A stretch of DNA of 64,000 nt, from positions 3,209,610 to 3,273,609 of the forward strand of contig NZ_CP046103.1 of NCBI RefSeq assembly GCF_009707325.1. The letters run 5' to 3'. A program made the position numbers and the translations under genes. The notes below the pieces were generated by a model that saw only the letters and a program-made list of their open reading frames with translations, had not been told where the DNA came from and searched no databases. Positions 1 to 10,278 of this stretch are shown here, piece by piece. Position 1 is the stretch's first letter; each line of letters begins with the position of its first letter. The DNA comes from Pseudomonas sp. IB20 (GTDB lineage: Bacteria > Pseudomonadota > Gammaproteobacteria > Pseudomonadales > Pseudomonadaceae).

Positions 1-900
1 GTCGCCTCCCTTGCCGGCAGCTCGCAAACCGCCCCGACCTTCTGGCTCAACCCAGCCAACGGCGTGTCGTATTCGATCGTCGCGGCAACGCCGCAATACC
101 GCCTCGACAGCCTGCCGTCGCTGGAAGCCCTGCCGGTTACCGGTGCCGATGGCCAGTCGCAGATCCTCGGCGGTGTGGCCACCATCTCTCGTGTGCAAAG
201 CCCGGCGGTGGTGACCCACTACAACATCGAACCGACCCTGGACCTGTACGCCAACGTGCAAGGCCGCGACCTTGGCGGCGTAGCCCGCGACGTGCAAAAG
301 GTGCTGGATGACACCGCCACCATGCGCCCCAAAGGTGCAGTGATCAGCCTGCATGGGCAGATCGATGCGCTGCATGAAGCCTTCAGTGGTTTGAGCTTCG
401 GCTTGCTCGGCGCCGTGGTGCTGATCTACCTGCTGATCGTGGTCAACTTCCAGTCCTGGGCCGACCCGTTCGTGATCATCACTGCCTTGCCGGCGGCGCT
501 GGCGGGGATCGTGTGGATGCTGTTCCTCAGCGGCACCTCGCTGTCGGTGCCCGCGCTGACCGGGGCCATCTTGTGCATGGGCGTGGCCACCGCCAACTCG
601 ATCCTGGTGGTGAGCTTCTGCCGTGAACGCCTGGCCGAACATGGCGACGCGTTGAAGGCCGCGATGGAAGCCGGCTACACCCGCTTCCGGCCGGTGTGCA
701 TGACGGCCCTGGCGATGATCATCGGCATGTTGCCGCTGGCCTTGTCCGAAGAGCAGAACTCACCCCTTGGCCGGGCGGTGATCGGCGGTTTGATCTTCGC
801 CACCGTCGCCACCCTGTTATTTGTACCCGTGGTCTTCAGCCTGGTCCACGGTCGTCACCCTACTCGCGCAGCTGCTGGAGAAACTTCACATGTCGTCTGA
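1..900 (+). CDS. RND multidrug efflux permease, C-terminal fragment
   Basis: This is the last 299 residues of an inner-membrane RND proton/drug antiporter; the reading frame is open from base 1, so the gene starts outside the window (the full family is about 1030 aa). Five hydrophobic segments are visible after the second periplasmic porter region, matching TM8-TM12. The RFRPVCMTAL stretch followed by IIGMLPLAL is the conserved C-terminal RND signature. Its stop codon overlaps the start of the adaptor gene by 11 bp, and an outer-membrane factor follows, so this is the pump of a permease-adaptor-channel operon. The gene order permease-adaptor-channel differs from the common adaptor-first order. 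Substrate cannot be read from this part. Confidence 0.93.
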   Translation, partial: VASLAGSSQTAPTFWLNPANGVSYSIVAATPQYRLDSLPSLEALPVTGADGQSQILGGVATISRVQSPAVVTHYNIEPTLDLYANVQGRDLGGVARDVQKVLDDTATMRPKGAVISLHGQIDALHEAFSGLSFGLLGAVVLIYLLIVVNFQSWADPFVIITALPAALAGIVWMLFLSGTSLSVPALTGAILCMGVATANSILVVSFCRERLAEHGDALKAAMEAGYTRFRPVCMTALAMIIGMLPLALSEEQNSPLGRAVIGGLIFATVATLLFVPVVFSLVHGRHPTRAAAGETSHVV

Positions 901-2056
901 TCACACACCCTCGCGCAAGCGTCTGATGCTCATGGGTATCGGCGGCCTGACACTGGCCGCCCTGTTGGTCGCCAACGGCCTGCACGCCCGCACGATGCAC
1001 GAACAATCGGTCACCGCCTGGACCGAGACCGCCGCCGTCCCGCAAGTGATGGTGTTCCAGCCGAAACAGAACGTGGCCGGCGACACTTTGCGCCTGCCCG
1101 CGCACCTTGAAGCCTGGAGCAAGGCGCCGATTCACGCCCGCGTCAGCGGCTACTTGAAAGACTGGAAAGCCGACATCGGCACCCAAGTCAAAGCCGGGCA
1201 AATCCTCGCCGAAATCGACACCCCGGACCTTGACCAGCAACTGGCGCAGACCCACGCGCGCCTGGTGCAGGAACAGGCCAACGCACGCCTGGCCGAGACC
1301 ACCGCCACACGCTGGCAAAACCTGTTGGCCAGCCACTCGGTGTCGCGTCAGGAAGCCGATGAAAAAACCTCCAACGCCGCCGCTGCCAAAGCCAATGCCG
1401 AAGCGGCCGCGGCCGACTATGCACGGCTGTCGGCACTGGAAAGCTACAAGACCCTTCGCGCGCCATTCGCCGGCACCATCACCGCACGCAACACCGATAT
1501 CGGTCAGTTGATTAAGGCCGACACCGACAGCGACCCGGAACTGTTCAACATCGCCGACACCCACCAGTTGCGTCTCTACGTGCCGGTGCCGCAGAACTAC
1601 GCGGCGGTGATCCACCCAGGCTTGGAGGCTGAACTGACCGTGCCCGAACACCCCGGCGAGCACTTCAAGGCGCGCCTGATCGGCGACTCCACCGCCATCG
1701 ACCGCCGCTCCGGCACGCTGCTCGCGCAGTTCGTCGTCGACAACCCCAACGGCGAGTTGCTGCCCGGTGATTACGCCGAAGCGACCTTGCCGATTCCGGC
1801 GGACACCCACGGCGTGAGTATCCCCGCCAGCGCGCTGATCTTCCGTGCCCAAGGCACCCAAGTCGCGGTGCTCGATACGCAGAACCACGTGCACCTGCAA
1901 GACATCCACATCGGCCTCGACCTCGGCGAACGCCTGGTGATCGACCAAGGCCTGAAACCCGCCGACCGCGTGGTCGACAACCCGCCGGACGCCCTGCGCG
2001 AAGGCGACCCCGTGCAACTGGCCGACGCCGGAGGTGTACATGCGCCCAAGGCTTAA
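890..2056 (+). CDS. RND efflux periplasmic adaptor (membrane fusion protein)
   Basis: 388-aa HlyD/AcrA-type adaptor that bridges the RND pump and the outer-membrane channel in the periplasm. One N-terminal hydrophobic anchor lies at about residues 13-28. It is followed by a biotinyl/lipoyl half-motif near residue 85 (RVSGYLKDW, then VKAGQILAEIDTPDL), an alanine/glutamine-rich alpha-hairpin, the second lipoyl half (LRAPFAGTITARN) and beta-barrel/proximal domains. The ATG at 890 is preferred over an in-frame start at 821 because it has a GGAG site just upstream and overlaps the pump stop codon, as expected for translational coupling. The end overlaps the following lipoprotein gene. Confidence 0.93.
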   Translation: MSSDHTPSRKRLMLMGIGGLTLAALLVANGLHARTMHEQSVTAWTETAAVPQVMVFQPKQNVAGDTLRLPAHLEAWSKAPIHARVSGYLKDWKADIGTQVKAGQILAEIDTPDLDQQLAQTHARLVQEQANARLAETTATRWQNLLASHSVSRQEADEKTSNAAAAKANAEAAAADYARLSALESYKTLRAPFAGTITARNTDIGQLIKADTDSDPELFNIADTHQLRLYVPVPQNYAAVIHPGLEAELTVPEHPGEHFKARLIGDSTAIDRRSGTLLAQFVVDNPNGELLPGDYAEATLPIPADTHGVSIPASALIFRAQGTQVAVLDTQNHVHLQDIHIGLDLGERLVIDQGLKPADRVVDNPPDALREGDPVQLADAGGVHAPKA

Positions 2057-3458
2057 ACCCCTGGCGGCGTTGGTGCTGCTGCTATTGCAGGGCTGCTCAA
2101 TGGCGCCCACCTACAAGGTGCCGTCGGTTGACCTGCCGGCGGGCTATCGCGAACAGACCAGCGACGGCCCGTGGCACAGCGCGCAACCCTGCGACCAACT
2201 CGCGCCCGAATGGTGGAAACTCTACAACGACTCGCACCTGAATGACCTGCAACAGCAGTTGCTCAAGGCCAACCCGGATTTGGCGGCGGCGCTGGCGCAT
2301 TTCGATGCGTCCCAGGCGTATGCCAGCCAATTGCACGCGGGTTTGTTCCCGCAGATCACCGCCAGTGCACAGCCATTGCGCCAGCGGCAATCGGACTCGC
2401 GACCGCTGCGTGGGGACACGCAGCCGTCGGAGTACAACAGCAATACCGCCGGGTTTTCGTTGAGCTACGACTTGGACCTGTGGGGCAAGATCCGCAACCA
2501 GGTCGCGGCGGGTGACGCCCAAGCGCAAGCATCCGGCGATGATTTGGCCGTGGCGCGCCTGAGCCTGCAACATCAGTTGGCGACGCTGTATGTGCAGCTC
2601 AATGGGCTGGATGCGCAGAGCCGGATTCTCAACAGCTCGCTGGATGATTTCAGCCAGGCGTTGCAACTGACACGCAGCCGTTACGAAGGCCAGATTGCGT
2701 CTGAACTCGACCTGACCCGGGCGCAAAACCAACTGGCCGAAGCCAAGGCGCAACTGGATGAAGTGCGCGGGCAACGCAACCTCACCGAGCATGCCATTGG
2801 TGAGTTGGTGGGTGTGGCGGCCAGCAACTTCAGCGTGCCTGCGAGCCAACAGTTGATTGCGCTGCCGGGAATTCCTTCGCAGCTGCCGAGCCACCTGCTG
2901 CAACGCCGTCCGGACATTGCGGCGGCGGAACGGCGGGTGTTTGCCGCCAATGCCAATATCGGTGTGGCGAAGGCAGCGTGGTATCCGGACTTCAGCTTGA
3001 CCGGGCTGATAGGCGGGCAGACGCAAGGGGTGGGTAACTTGCTGTCCGCCGGCAATCGGTATTGGGCGCTTGGGCCGTTGGTGAACTTGCCGATCTTTGA
3101 TGGCGGGCGCTTGAGTGCCAATGAGCGTCAGGCCAAAGCCGAGTTTGAGGAGGCTTCGGCGCAGTACCGCAGCCATGTGCTCAAAGCCGTGCGCGAAGTG
3201 GAGGACAACCTGGCGCAGCTAAGGGATTTGCAGCAGCAAGCCCAGGATGAACAGGCGGCGGCGGATGCGGCGCAACATACGCAGTCGCTGGCGATGAATA
3301 GCTATCAAGCGGGGGCCGTGAGTTACCTCGACGTGGTGACCGCACAGACGGCGGCGTTGCAGGCGCAAAGGGCGTTGCAGGCCGTGCAGACGCGGCAGTT
3401 GCAGGCAAGCGTGGGGTTGGTGACGGCATTGGGCGGCGGTTGGCGCCCGAATGCGTGA
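2040..3458 (+). CDS. Outer-membrane efflux channel lipoprotein (NodT/OprM family)
   Basis: 472-aa outer-membrane factor that completes the tripartite pump. The signal peptide ends in a lipobox LLQGC with the lipidated cysteine at about residue 19. Two OEP repeats follow; internal features include SYDLDLWGKI and LLQRRPDIAAAERR, both typical of NodT-type channels. ATG 2040 is chosen over GTG 2034 because GGAGG at 2029-2033 is correctly spaced for it. The gene overlaps the adaptor stop by 17 bp. No terminator hairpin with a T-run is obvious after the stop. Drug specificity is unknown. Confidence 0.94.
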   Translation: MRPRLKPLAALVLLLLQGCSMAPTYKVPSVDLPAGYREQTSDGPWHSAQPCDQLAPEWWKLYNDSHLNDLQQQLLKANPDLAAALAHFDASQAYASQLHAGLFPQITASAQPLRQRQSDSRPLRGDTQPSEYNSNTAGFSLSYDLDLWGKIRNQVAAGDAQAQASGDDLAVARLSLQHQLATLYVQLNGLDAQSRILNSSLDDFSQALQLTRSRYEGQIASELDLTRAQNQLAEAKAQLDEVRGQRNLTEHAIGELVGVAASNFSVPASQQLIALPGIPSQLPSHLLQRRPDIAAAERRVFAANANIGVAKAAWYPDFSLTGLIGGQTQGVGNLLSAGNRYWALGPLVNLPIFDGGRLSANERQAKAEFEEASAQYRSHVLKAVREVEDNLAQLRDLQQQAQDEQAAADAAQHTQSLAMNSYQAGAVSYLDVVTAQTAALQAQRALQAVQTRQLQASVGLVTALGGGWRPNA

Positions 3459-3781
3459 ACCACAAGCACTACCAACCACAGGCACGTCACTGCTGCTGCG
3501 GCCCTTGCCACAGACGGTGCCGCGGAGGACTATGCGCCCATGGCAAGGGTAGCGAAGCAGCGGCGAGGGATCAGTGGCAAAGTATTCAGATTTGGCCCAT
3601 TTACTGCGTAGCAGAATTGTGGGGCTCTTTTCCAAAAGTGACCCGCCGTAAGGGCGGAACCCTACGAAGCCGTTACCGCAGCAACGGATATGTACTCATA
3701 TCTACCTAAAAAACCCGTCAAAAACTTAGCGCAACACAAACAGATTATCGCTCCCACTGCGCGTGGGAACGATCTCGCGTT
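3459..3781. other. 323-bp gene-free region between convergent genes
   Basis: The space lies between the converging efflux operon and the carbamoyl hydrolase gene. The right part holds a copy of an intergenic repeat that recurs near 61.7 kb (listed separately). The left part (about 3459-3615) shows no convincing open frame, strong hairpin or promoter. Confidence 0.6.
3620..3699 (+). repeat. Intergenic repeat, left-truncated copy of the element at 61624-61738
   Basis: About 80 bp match the right two thirds of the element at 61657-61735, with a 42-bp identical opening block (from TGGGGCTC to GGCGGAACC), a 7-11 bp variable patch, then CGTTACCGCAGCAACGGATATGTACTCA in common. It carries the hairpin CCGCC-GTAAG-GGCGG. 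The terminal inverted repeat seen at the left end of the other copy is missing here. It resembles the longer intergenic repeat families known in P. fluorescens; I cannot assign a named family by eye. Confidence 0.8.
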
Positions 3782-5065
3782 TCAGGCAGCGAGTTTGCCG
3801 CTGGCAATCGCAGCCGAAGCGGCCACCATCGCCCGCAACAACACCGCACACCCGGCGGCCAGGTCATCCGGTGCGGCGTTCTCGATTTCGTTATGGCTGA
3901 TACCTCCCTCACACGGCACAAAAATCATCCCCGCCGGGCCGAGTTCGGCAACGAAAATCGCGTCGTGCCCTGCCCCGCTGACGATGTCCATGTTCGACAA
4001 GCCCAACCCATTCGCCGCATCCCGCACAGCGTCCACGCAGCCTTTGTCAAAATACAGCGGCGGGAAGTCGGCGGTGGGCTCCATTTCAAAACTCAAACCG
4101 TGTTTAGCGCAGGTCTCGTCGATCACTTTACGCACCTGGGCAATCATCGAATCCAAGCGCGCCGGTTCCAGGTGACGCAAGTCCAGAGTCATGCGCACTT
4201 CACCGGGGATGACGTTGCGCGAGCCGGGGTAGGCCTGCAAGCAACCGACAGTGCCACACGCATGCGGCTGATGCCCCAACGCGGCCGCATTCACCGCCGC
4301 CACCACTGCTGCGGCGCCTACCAGGGCGTCCTTGCGTAGGTGCATCGGCGTCGGCCCCGCATGGGCTTCAACGCCACGCAGTTTTAGGTCAAACCACTTC
4401 TGCCCAAGGGCGCCCAGCACCACACCGATGGTTTTTTTCTCGTCCTCAAGAATCGGCCCTTGTTCGATGTGCGCTTCGAAGTAAGCCCCGACTTTATGCC
4501 CACTCACAGGACGTGTGCCCGCATAGCCGATCGCATTCAATGCATCGCCTACACTGACGCCGTCCACGTCCACCTTGGCCAAGGTGTCCGCCAAGGTAAA
4601 TTTCTCGGCAAACACGCCTGAGCCCATCATGCACGGCGGGAAGCGCGAGCCTTCTTCGTTGGTCCACACCACCACTTCCAGCGGTGCTTCGGTTTCGATC
4701 TTAAGGTCATTGAGCGTGCGCAACACTTCCACACCCGCCAGTACGCCGAAGCAGCCGTCGAACTTGCCGCCGGTGGGTTGGGTGTCAATATGGCTGCCGG
4801 TCATCACCGGCGGCAGGTTGGGATTACGGCCTGGGCGACGCGCGAAGATATTGCCGATGCCGTCGATGGTCACGGTGCAGCCGGCGCCCTCGCACCACTT
4901 CACAAACAGGTCACGGGCTTTGCGGTCGAGGTCGGTGAGGGCCAGGCGGCACACACCACCTTTGGGCGTGGCGCCGAGTTTGGCCAGGTCCATCAGGGAC
5001 TGCCACAAGCGGTCGCGGTTGATGTGCTGATGGGTGGATTGCAGAACGTCCAGGGCAGCGTTCAT
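3782..5065 (-). CDS. N-carbamoyl-beta-alanine amidohydrolase (HyuC/allantoate amidohydrolase family)
   Basis: 427-aa M20-family metal-dependent amidohydrolase. The five metal ligands of the family align as H92, D103, E138, H199 and H391, in GSHIDTQ, KFDG, TNEEGSRF, EAHIEQGP and GISHNEIE; spacing matches E. coli allantoate amidohydrolase. In this locus, next to dihydropyrimidine dehydrogenase, dihydropyrimidinase and an NCS1 permease, the likely reaction is hydrolysis of N-carbamoyl-beta-alanine or its 2-methyl form to the beta-amino acid, CO2 and ammonia, the last step of reductive pyrimidine breakdown. It lies downstream of the permease on the same strand. A paralogue about 78% identical by gap-free manual alignment lies at 58557-59825, so family alone does not fix the substrate. 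Confidence 0.88.
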   Translation of the reverse strand: MNAALDVLQSTHQHINRDRLWQSLMDLAKLGATPKGGVCRLALTDLDRKARDLFVKWCEGAGCTVTIDGIGNIFARRPGRNPNLPPVMTGSHIDTQPTGGKFDGCFGVLAGVEVLRTLNDLKIETEAPLEVVVWTNEEGSRFPPCMMGSGVFAEKFTLADTLAKVDVDGVSVGDALNAIGYAGTRPVSGHKVGAYFEAHIEQGPILEDEKKTIGVVLGALGQKWFDLKLRGVEAHAGPTPMHLRKDALVGAAAVVAAVNAAALGHQPHACGTVGCLQAYPGSRNVIPGEVRMTLDLRHLEPARLDSMIAQVRKVIDETCAKHGLSFEMEPTADFPPLYFDKGCVDAVRDAANGLGLSNMDIVSGAGHDAIFVAELGPAGMIFVPCEGGISHNEIENAAPDDLAAGCAVLLRAMVAASAAIASGKLAA

Positions 5066-5111
5066 GGGGATCTCCTCAGGCTACGTTTCTTATGAATTGA
5101 CTCGCTCAACG

Positions 5112-5228
5112 GTGGGAGCTGGCTTGCCTGCAATGCGGGCGGCTCGGTATTTCTGCCGAACCGAGGTGTGCATGCGCGGTATTTCTGCCGAACCGAGGTG
5201 ATGCCATCGCAGGCAAGCCAGCTCCCAC
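5112..5228. repeat. REP-type palindrome with internal direct repeat
   Basis: Perfect 20-bp inverted arms: GTGGGAGCTGGCTTGCCTGC at 5112-5131 and its complement at 5209-5228. Between them a 24-bp unit (CGGTATTTCTGCCGAACCGA plus GGTG) is repeated at 5145-5168 and 5177-5200, period 32. It lies between the permease gene and the downstream amidohydrolase gene, both on the minus strand, so it may separate their expression. Confidence 0.9.
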
Positions 5229-5239
5229 ATTGACCGTAT

Positions 5240-6727
5240 TTACAAAGGTGATTTGGCGGTGACTGGGCTGACGCCGCGCTTGGCATTCAGGCCGTAATAC
5301 AACACGCCACCCAACGCCGAACCGGTGAACCAACCGTAGCTGTAGAACCAGCTGAACGCATCACTACCCAGTGACAACAAAGTCAGCACCACCGGCACGC
5401 CGAAGGCGACAAAGCCGCTCCAGTTCCACGCCGGGTACACGTCATCACGGTACAATCCGCCCAGGTCCAACTGCTGTTTGCGGGTGATGAAGTAGTCCAC
5501 CACCATGATCCCGGCAATCGGCCCCAGCAGGCTTGAATAGCCCAGCAACCAATTCGAATACACGGTCTCCAGGCTCACGTCCGAGACGATCAGCCCGAGT
5601 TTTTTCAGCAGTTCATGGCTCATCAGCGCCAGCCCAACCAGGCCGGTGAGGATCACCGCAGTGGTGCGGTTGATCAGCTTGGGCGCAATGTTCTGGAAGT
5701 CGTTGGTGGGCGAGACGATGTTGGCGGCGGTGTTGGTGGACAAGGTGGCGATGATGATCAGCAGCATGGCGATGGCGACCCCTACCGGGCTCTGGATATG
5801 CCCGATCAAGGTCACCGGGTCGGAGACGCTGACGCCCACCAGTTTCACCGACGCGGCGGTCATGATCACGCCGAGGGCGGCGAACAGGAACATGGTCAAC
5901 GGCAGGCCGAAAATCTGCCCGAGAATCTGGTCCTTCTGGCTTTTGGCGCAACGACTAAAATCGGGAATGTTCAGCGACAAGGTCGCCCAAAACCCCACCA
6001 TCGCGGTCAACCCCGCCATGAAGTACCCGGTGAGGCTCGCACCTTCGGGCCGCTTGGGTGGAATCGCCATCAGCTCGCTGAGCGATACATTCGGCATTGC
6101 CCACACCAACAGGCCAATCCCCACCGCCACCAGCAAGGGCGCGGACAAGGTTTCCAGGCGCTTGATCGACTCGGCGCCGCGCAGCACCACCCACAAATTC
6201 AGGCACCAGAAAATCATGAAACCGATCACTTCACCGGTGCCGCCGAGGGATTTCCAACCGTCGAAAATCGAGCCCAGGAACAAGTGAATTGCCAGCCCGC
6301 CAAACATCGTCTGGATACCAAACCAGCCGCACGCCACCAGCGCGCGAATCAGGCACGGCACGTTGGAACCGAGGATGCCAAACGACGAACGCAACAGTAC
6401 CGGAAACGGAATGCCGTACTTGGTGCCAGGGAACGCGTTAAGCGTCAGCGGGATCAGCACCACGATATTGGCCAGCAAAATCGCCATCAGCGCCTCGCCC
6501 ACCGACAAGCCGAAGTACGCGGTCAGCACCCCGCCGAGCGTGTAGGTGGGCACGCAGATCGACATGCCGACCCACAGCGCGGTGATGTGCCACTTGTTCC
6601 AGGTGCGTTCGTGCACCTTGGTCGGTGCCATGTCGTGGTTATAGCGAGGGCTGTCGAGGACGTCGGGGCCGGCGTCGAGTTCGTACAGGCCGTTACGCTC
6701 AATGACTTGCGATCTGTTCTGTTGCAT
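5240..6727 (-). CDS. NCS1-family nucleobase permease (probable uracil/pyrimidine uptake)
   Basis: 495-aa integral membrane protein of the nucleobase:cation symporter-1 family, with about 12 hydrophobic segments. Family features include the N-terminal NKWHITALWVGMSICVPTYTL stretch beginning near residue 44 and the NIPDFSRCAKS motif near residue 260. Divergently placed from dihydropyrimidinase and upstream of the carbamoyl hydrolase, it most likely imports uracil, thymine or a dihydropyrimidine. Hydantoin or allantoin are alternative NCS1 substrates. The start MQQNRSQVIERNG is the family's usual hydrophilic N-terminus. Confidence 0.88.
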   Translation of the reverse strand: MQQNRSQVIERNGLYELDAGPDVLDSPRYNHDMAPTKVHERTWNKWHITALWVGMSICVPTYTLGGVLTAYFGLSVGEALMAILLANIVVLIPLTLNAFPGTKYGIPFPVLLRSSFGILGSNVPCLIRALVACGWFGIQTMFGGLAIHLFLGSIFDGWKSLGGTGEVIGFMIFWCLNLWVVLRGAESIKRLETLSAPLLVAVGIGLLVWAMPNVSLSELMAIPPKRPEGASLTGYFMAGLTAMVGFWATLSLNIPDFSRCAKSQKDQILGQIFGLPLTMFLFAALGVIMTAASVKLVGVSVSDPVTLIGHIQSPVGVAIAMLLIIIATLSTNTAANIVSPTNDFQNIAPKLINRTTAVILTGLVGLALMSHELLKKLGLIVSDVSLETVYSNWLLGYSSLLGPIAGIMVVDYFITRKQQLDLGGLYRDDVYPAWNWSGFVAFGVPVVLTLLSLGSDAFSWFYSYGWFTGSALGGVLYYGLNAKRGVSPVTAKSPL

Positions 6728-8757
<2,030 letters not shown>

Positions 8758-8772
8758 ACATACAGCGCACAT

Positions 8773-8868
8773 GATCGTTCCCACGCTCTGCGTGGGAATG
8801 CAGCCGGGGGTGCTCCGCGCCCTGAGAGCGTCCGGTGAGGCATTCCCACGCAGAGCATGGGAACGATC
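8773..8868. repeat. REP-type inverted pair between hydA and preT
   Basis: Left arm GATCGTTCCCACGCTCTGCG (continuing to 8802) and a nearly complementary right arm at 8840-8868. Each arm also folds on itself through CCCACGC-TCT-GCGTGGG. It is intergenic within the operon. An in-frame ATG at 8857 falls inside it, which argues against that codon as the preT start. Confidence 0.85.
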
Positions 8869-8910
8869 GCCCATCAGAGGCAGCACCTCAATAACCGTGA
8901 GGCCAAAACC

Positions 8911-10278
8911 GTGATCCAGACCCTGACCCACCTCCCCCATCCCCAAGAAGATGGGCCGACACTCGCCAGCCATTTCACCGACCTGGCGCCGCCGCTCAAC
9001 GCCCGCCAGGCGCAATTGGAGGCCTCGCGCTGCCTGTACTGCTACGACGCGCCGTGCGTGACTGCATGCCCCAGCGAGATTGATATCCCCTCGTTCATCC
9101 GCAATATCCACACCGAAAACGTGCAAGGTGCGGCGCAGAAGATTCTCTCGGCCAACATCCTCGGCGGCAGCTGCGCGCGGGTTTGCCCCACCGAAATCCT
9201 GTGCCAGCAAGCCTGCGTGCGTAACAACGCCGAAGAATGCGCGCCGGTGCTGATCGGCCTGTTGCAACGCTACGCCATCGACAACGCGCACTTCAGCGAG
9301 CACCCGTTCCAGCGCGCTGCGCCGACCGGTAAGCGCATCGCCGTGGTCGGCGCCGGGCCGGCAGGCTTGGCCTGTGCACATCGCGCCGCCTTGCACGGCC
9401 ATGACGTGGTGATGTTCGAAGCACGGGAAAAGGCCGGCGGCCTGAATGAATACGGGATCGCCAAGTACAAACTGGTGGATGACTTTGCCCAGAAGGAGCT
9501 GGATTTCCTCCTGCAGATCGGCGGCATTGAAATCCGCCACGGCCAGCGCCTGGGTGACAACCTAACCTTGAGCGAACTGCACCAGCAATTCGACTCCGTG
9601 TTCCTCGGCGTCGGCCTGGCCGCGAGCAAACAGCTTGGCCTGCCCTTTGAGGACGCCCCCGGCCTGCTCGCCGCCACCGACTACATCCGCGAACTGCGCC
9701 AGGCCGATGACCTCACACAACTGCCGCTGGCCGACCGTTGCATTGTGCTCGGCGCCGGCAACACCGCCATCGACATGGCCGTGCAAATGGCCCGCCTCGG
9801 CGCCCGCGATGTGAACCTGGTGTACCGCCGCGGCTTGGCCGACATGGGCGCCACCGGGCATGAGCAGGACATTGCCAAGGCCAACCAGGTGCGCCTGCTG
9901 ACCTGGGCACAACCCGAAGAAGTGTTGCTGGATGATCTAGGCCGCGTGCGCGGCATGCGCTTCGCCCGTACGCGCATGGAAAATGGTCGCCTGCACCCCA
10001 CTGGCGAGACCTTCGAACTGGCCGCCGATGCGATCTTCAAGGCCATCGGCCAAGGTTTCGATAACGAGGCCCTGCACGACCCGCTGGCTCAACAACTGCA
10101 CCGCGTGGGCGAACGCATCTTTGTCGACGAACACCTGCAAACCAGCATCCCAGGCGTCTATGCCGGCGGCGATTGCGTCAGCCTCGGCCAGGACCTCACC
10201 GTGCAGGCGGTGCAACACGGCAAGCTGGCAGCTGAAGCCATGCACGCCCAACTCATGCTGAATGTGGAGGCTGCGTAA
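8911..10278 (+). CDS. preT: NAD-dependent dihydropyrimidine dehydrogenase subunit PreT
   Basis: 455-aa FAD and iron-sulfur subunit that passes electrons between NAD(H) and PreA for reduction of uracil and thymine, the first step of the pathway. The N-terminal cysteine clusters CLYCYDAPCVTACP and CARVCPTEILCQQAC are the glutamate-synthase-small-subunit type Fe-S sites. FAD- and NAD-binding GAGPAGLAC near residue 150 and GAGNTAIDMA near 285 follow. I chose GTG 8911 (Val-Ile-Gln-Thr-Leu-Thr) because a GTGAGG site precedes it and homologues begin there; the upstream ATG at 8857 is within a REP element. The stop overlaps the preA ATG by one base. Confidence 0.92.
   Translation: MIQTLTHLPHPQEDGPTLASHFTDLAPPLNARQAQLEASRCLYCYDAPCVTACPSEIDIPSFIRNIHTENVQGAAQKILSANILGGSCARVCPTEILCQQACVRNNAEECAPVLIGLLQRYAIDNAHFSEHPFQRAAPTGKRIAVVGAGPAGLACAHRAALHGHDVVMFEAREKAGGLNEYGIAKYKLVDDFAQKELDFLLQIGGIEIRHGQRLGDNLTLSELHQQFDSVFLGVGLAASKQLGLPFEDAPGLLAATDYIRELRQADDLTQLPLADRCIVLGAGNTAIDMAVQMARLGARDVNLVYRRGLADMGATGHEQDIAKANQVRLLTWAQPEEVLLDDLGRVRGMRFARTRMENGRLHPTGETFELAADAIFKAIGQGFDNEALHDPLAQQLHRVGERIFVDEHLQTSIPGVYAGGDCVSLGQDLTVQAVQHGKLAAEAMHAQLMLNVEAA

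Noticed and set aside
860..3176. Long minus-strand open frames opposite the efflux adaptor and channel genes
   Set aside because: Antisense to well-conserved proteins, with no ribosome sites or domains.
8857..8910. Upstream ATG for preT adding 18 residues
   Set aside because: The codon lies inside a REP palindrome and the added residues are not typical of PreT; GTG 8911 has a ribosome site.
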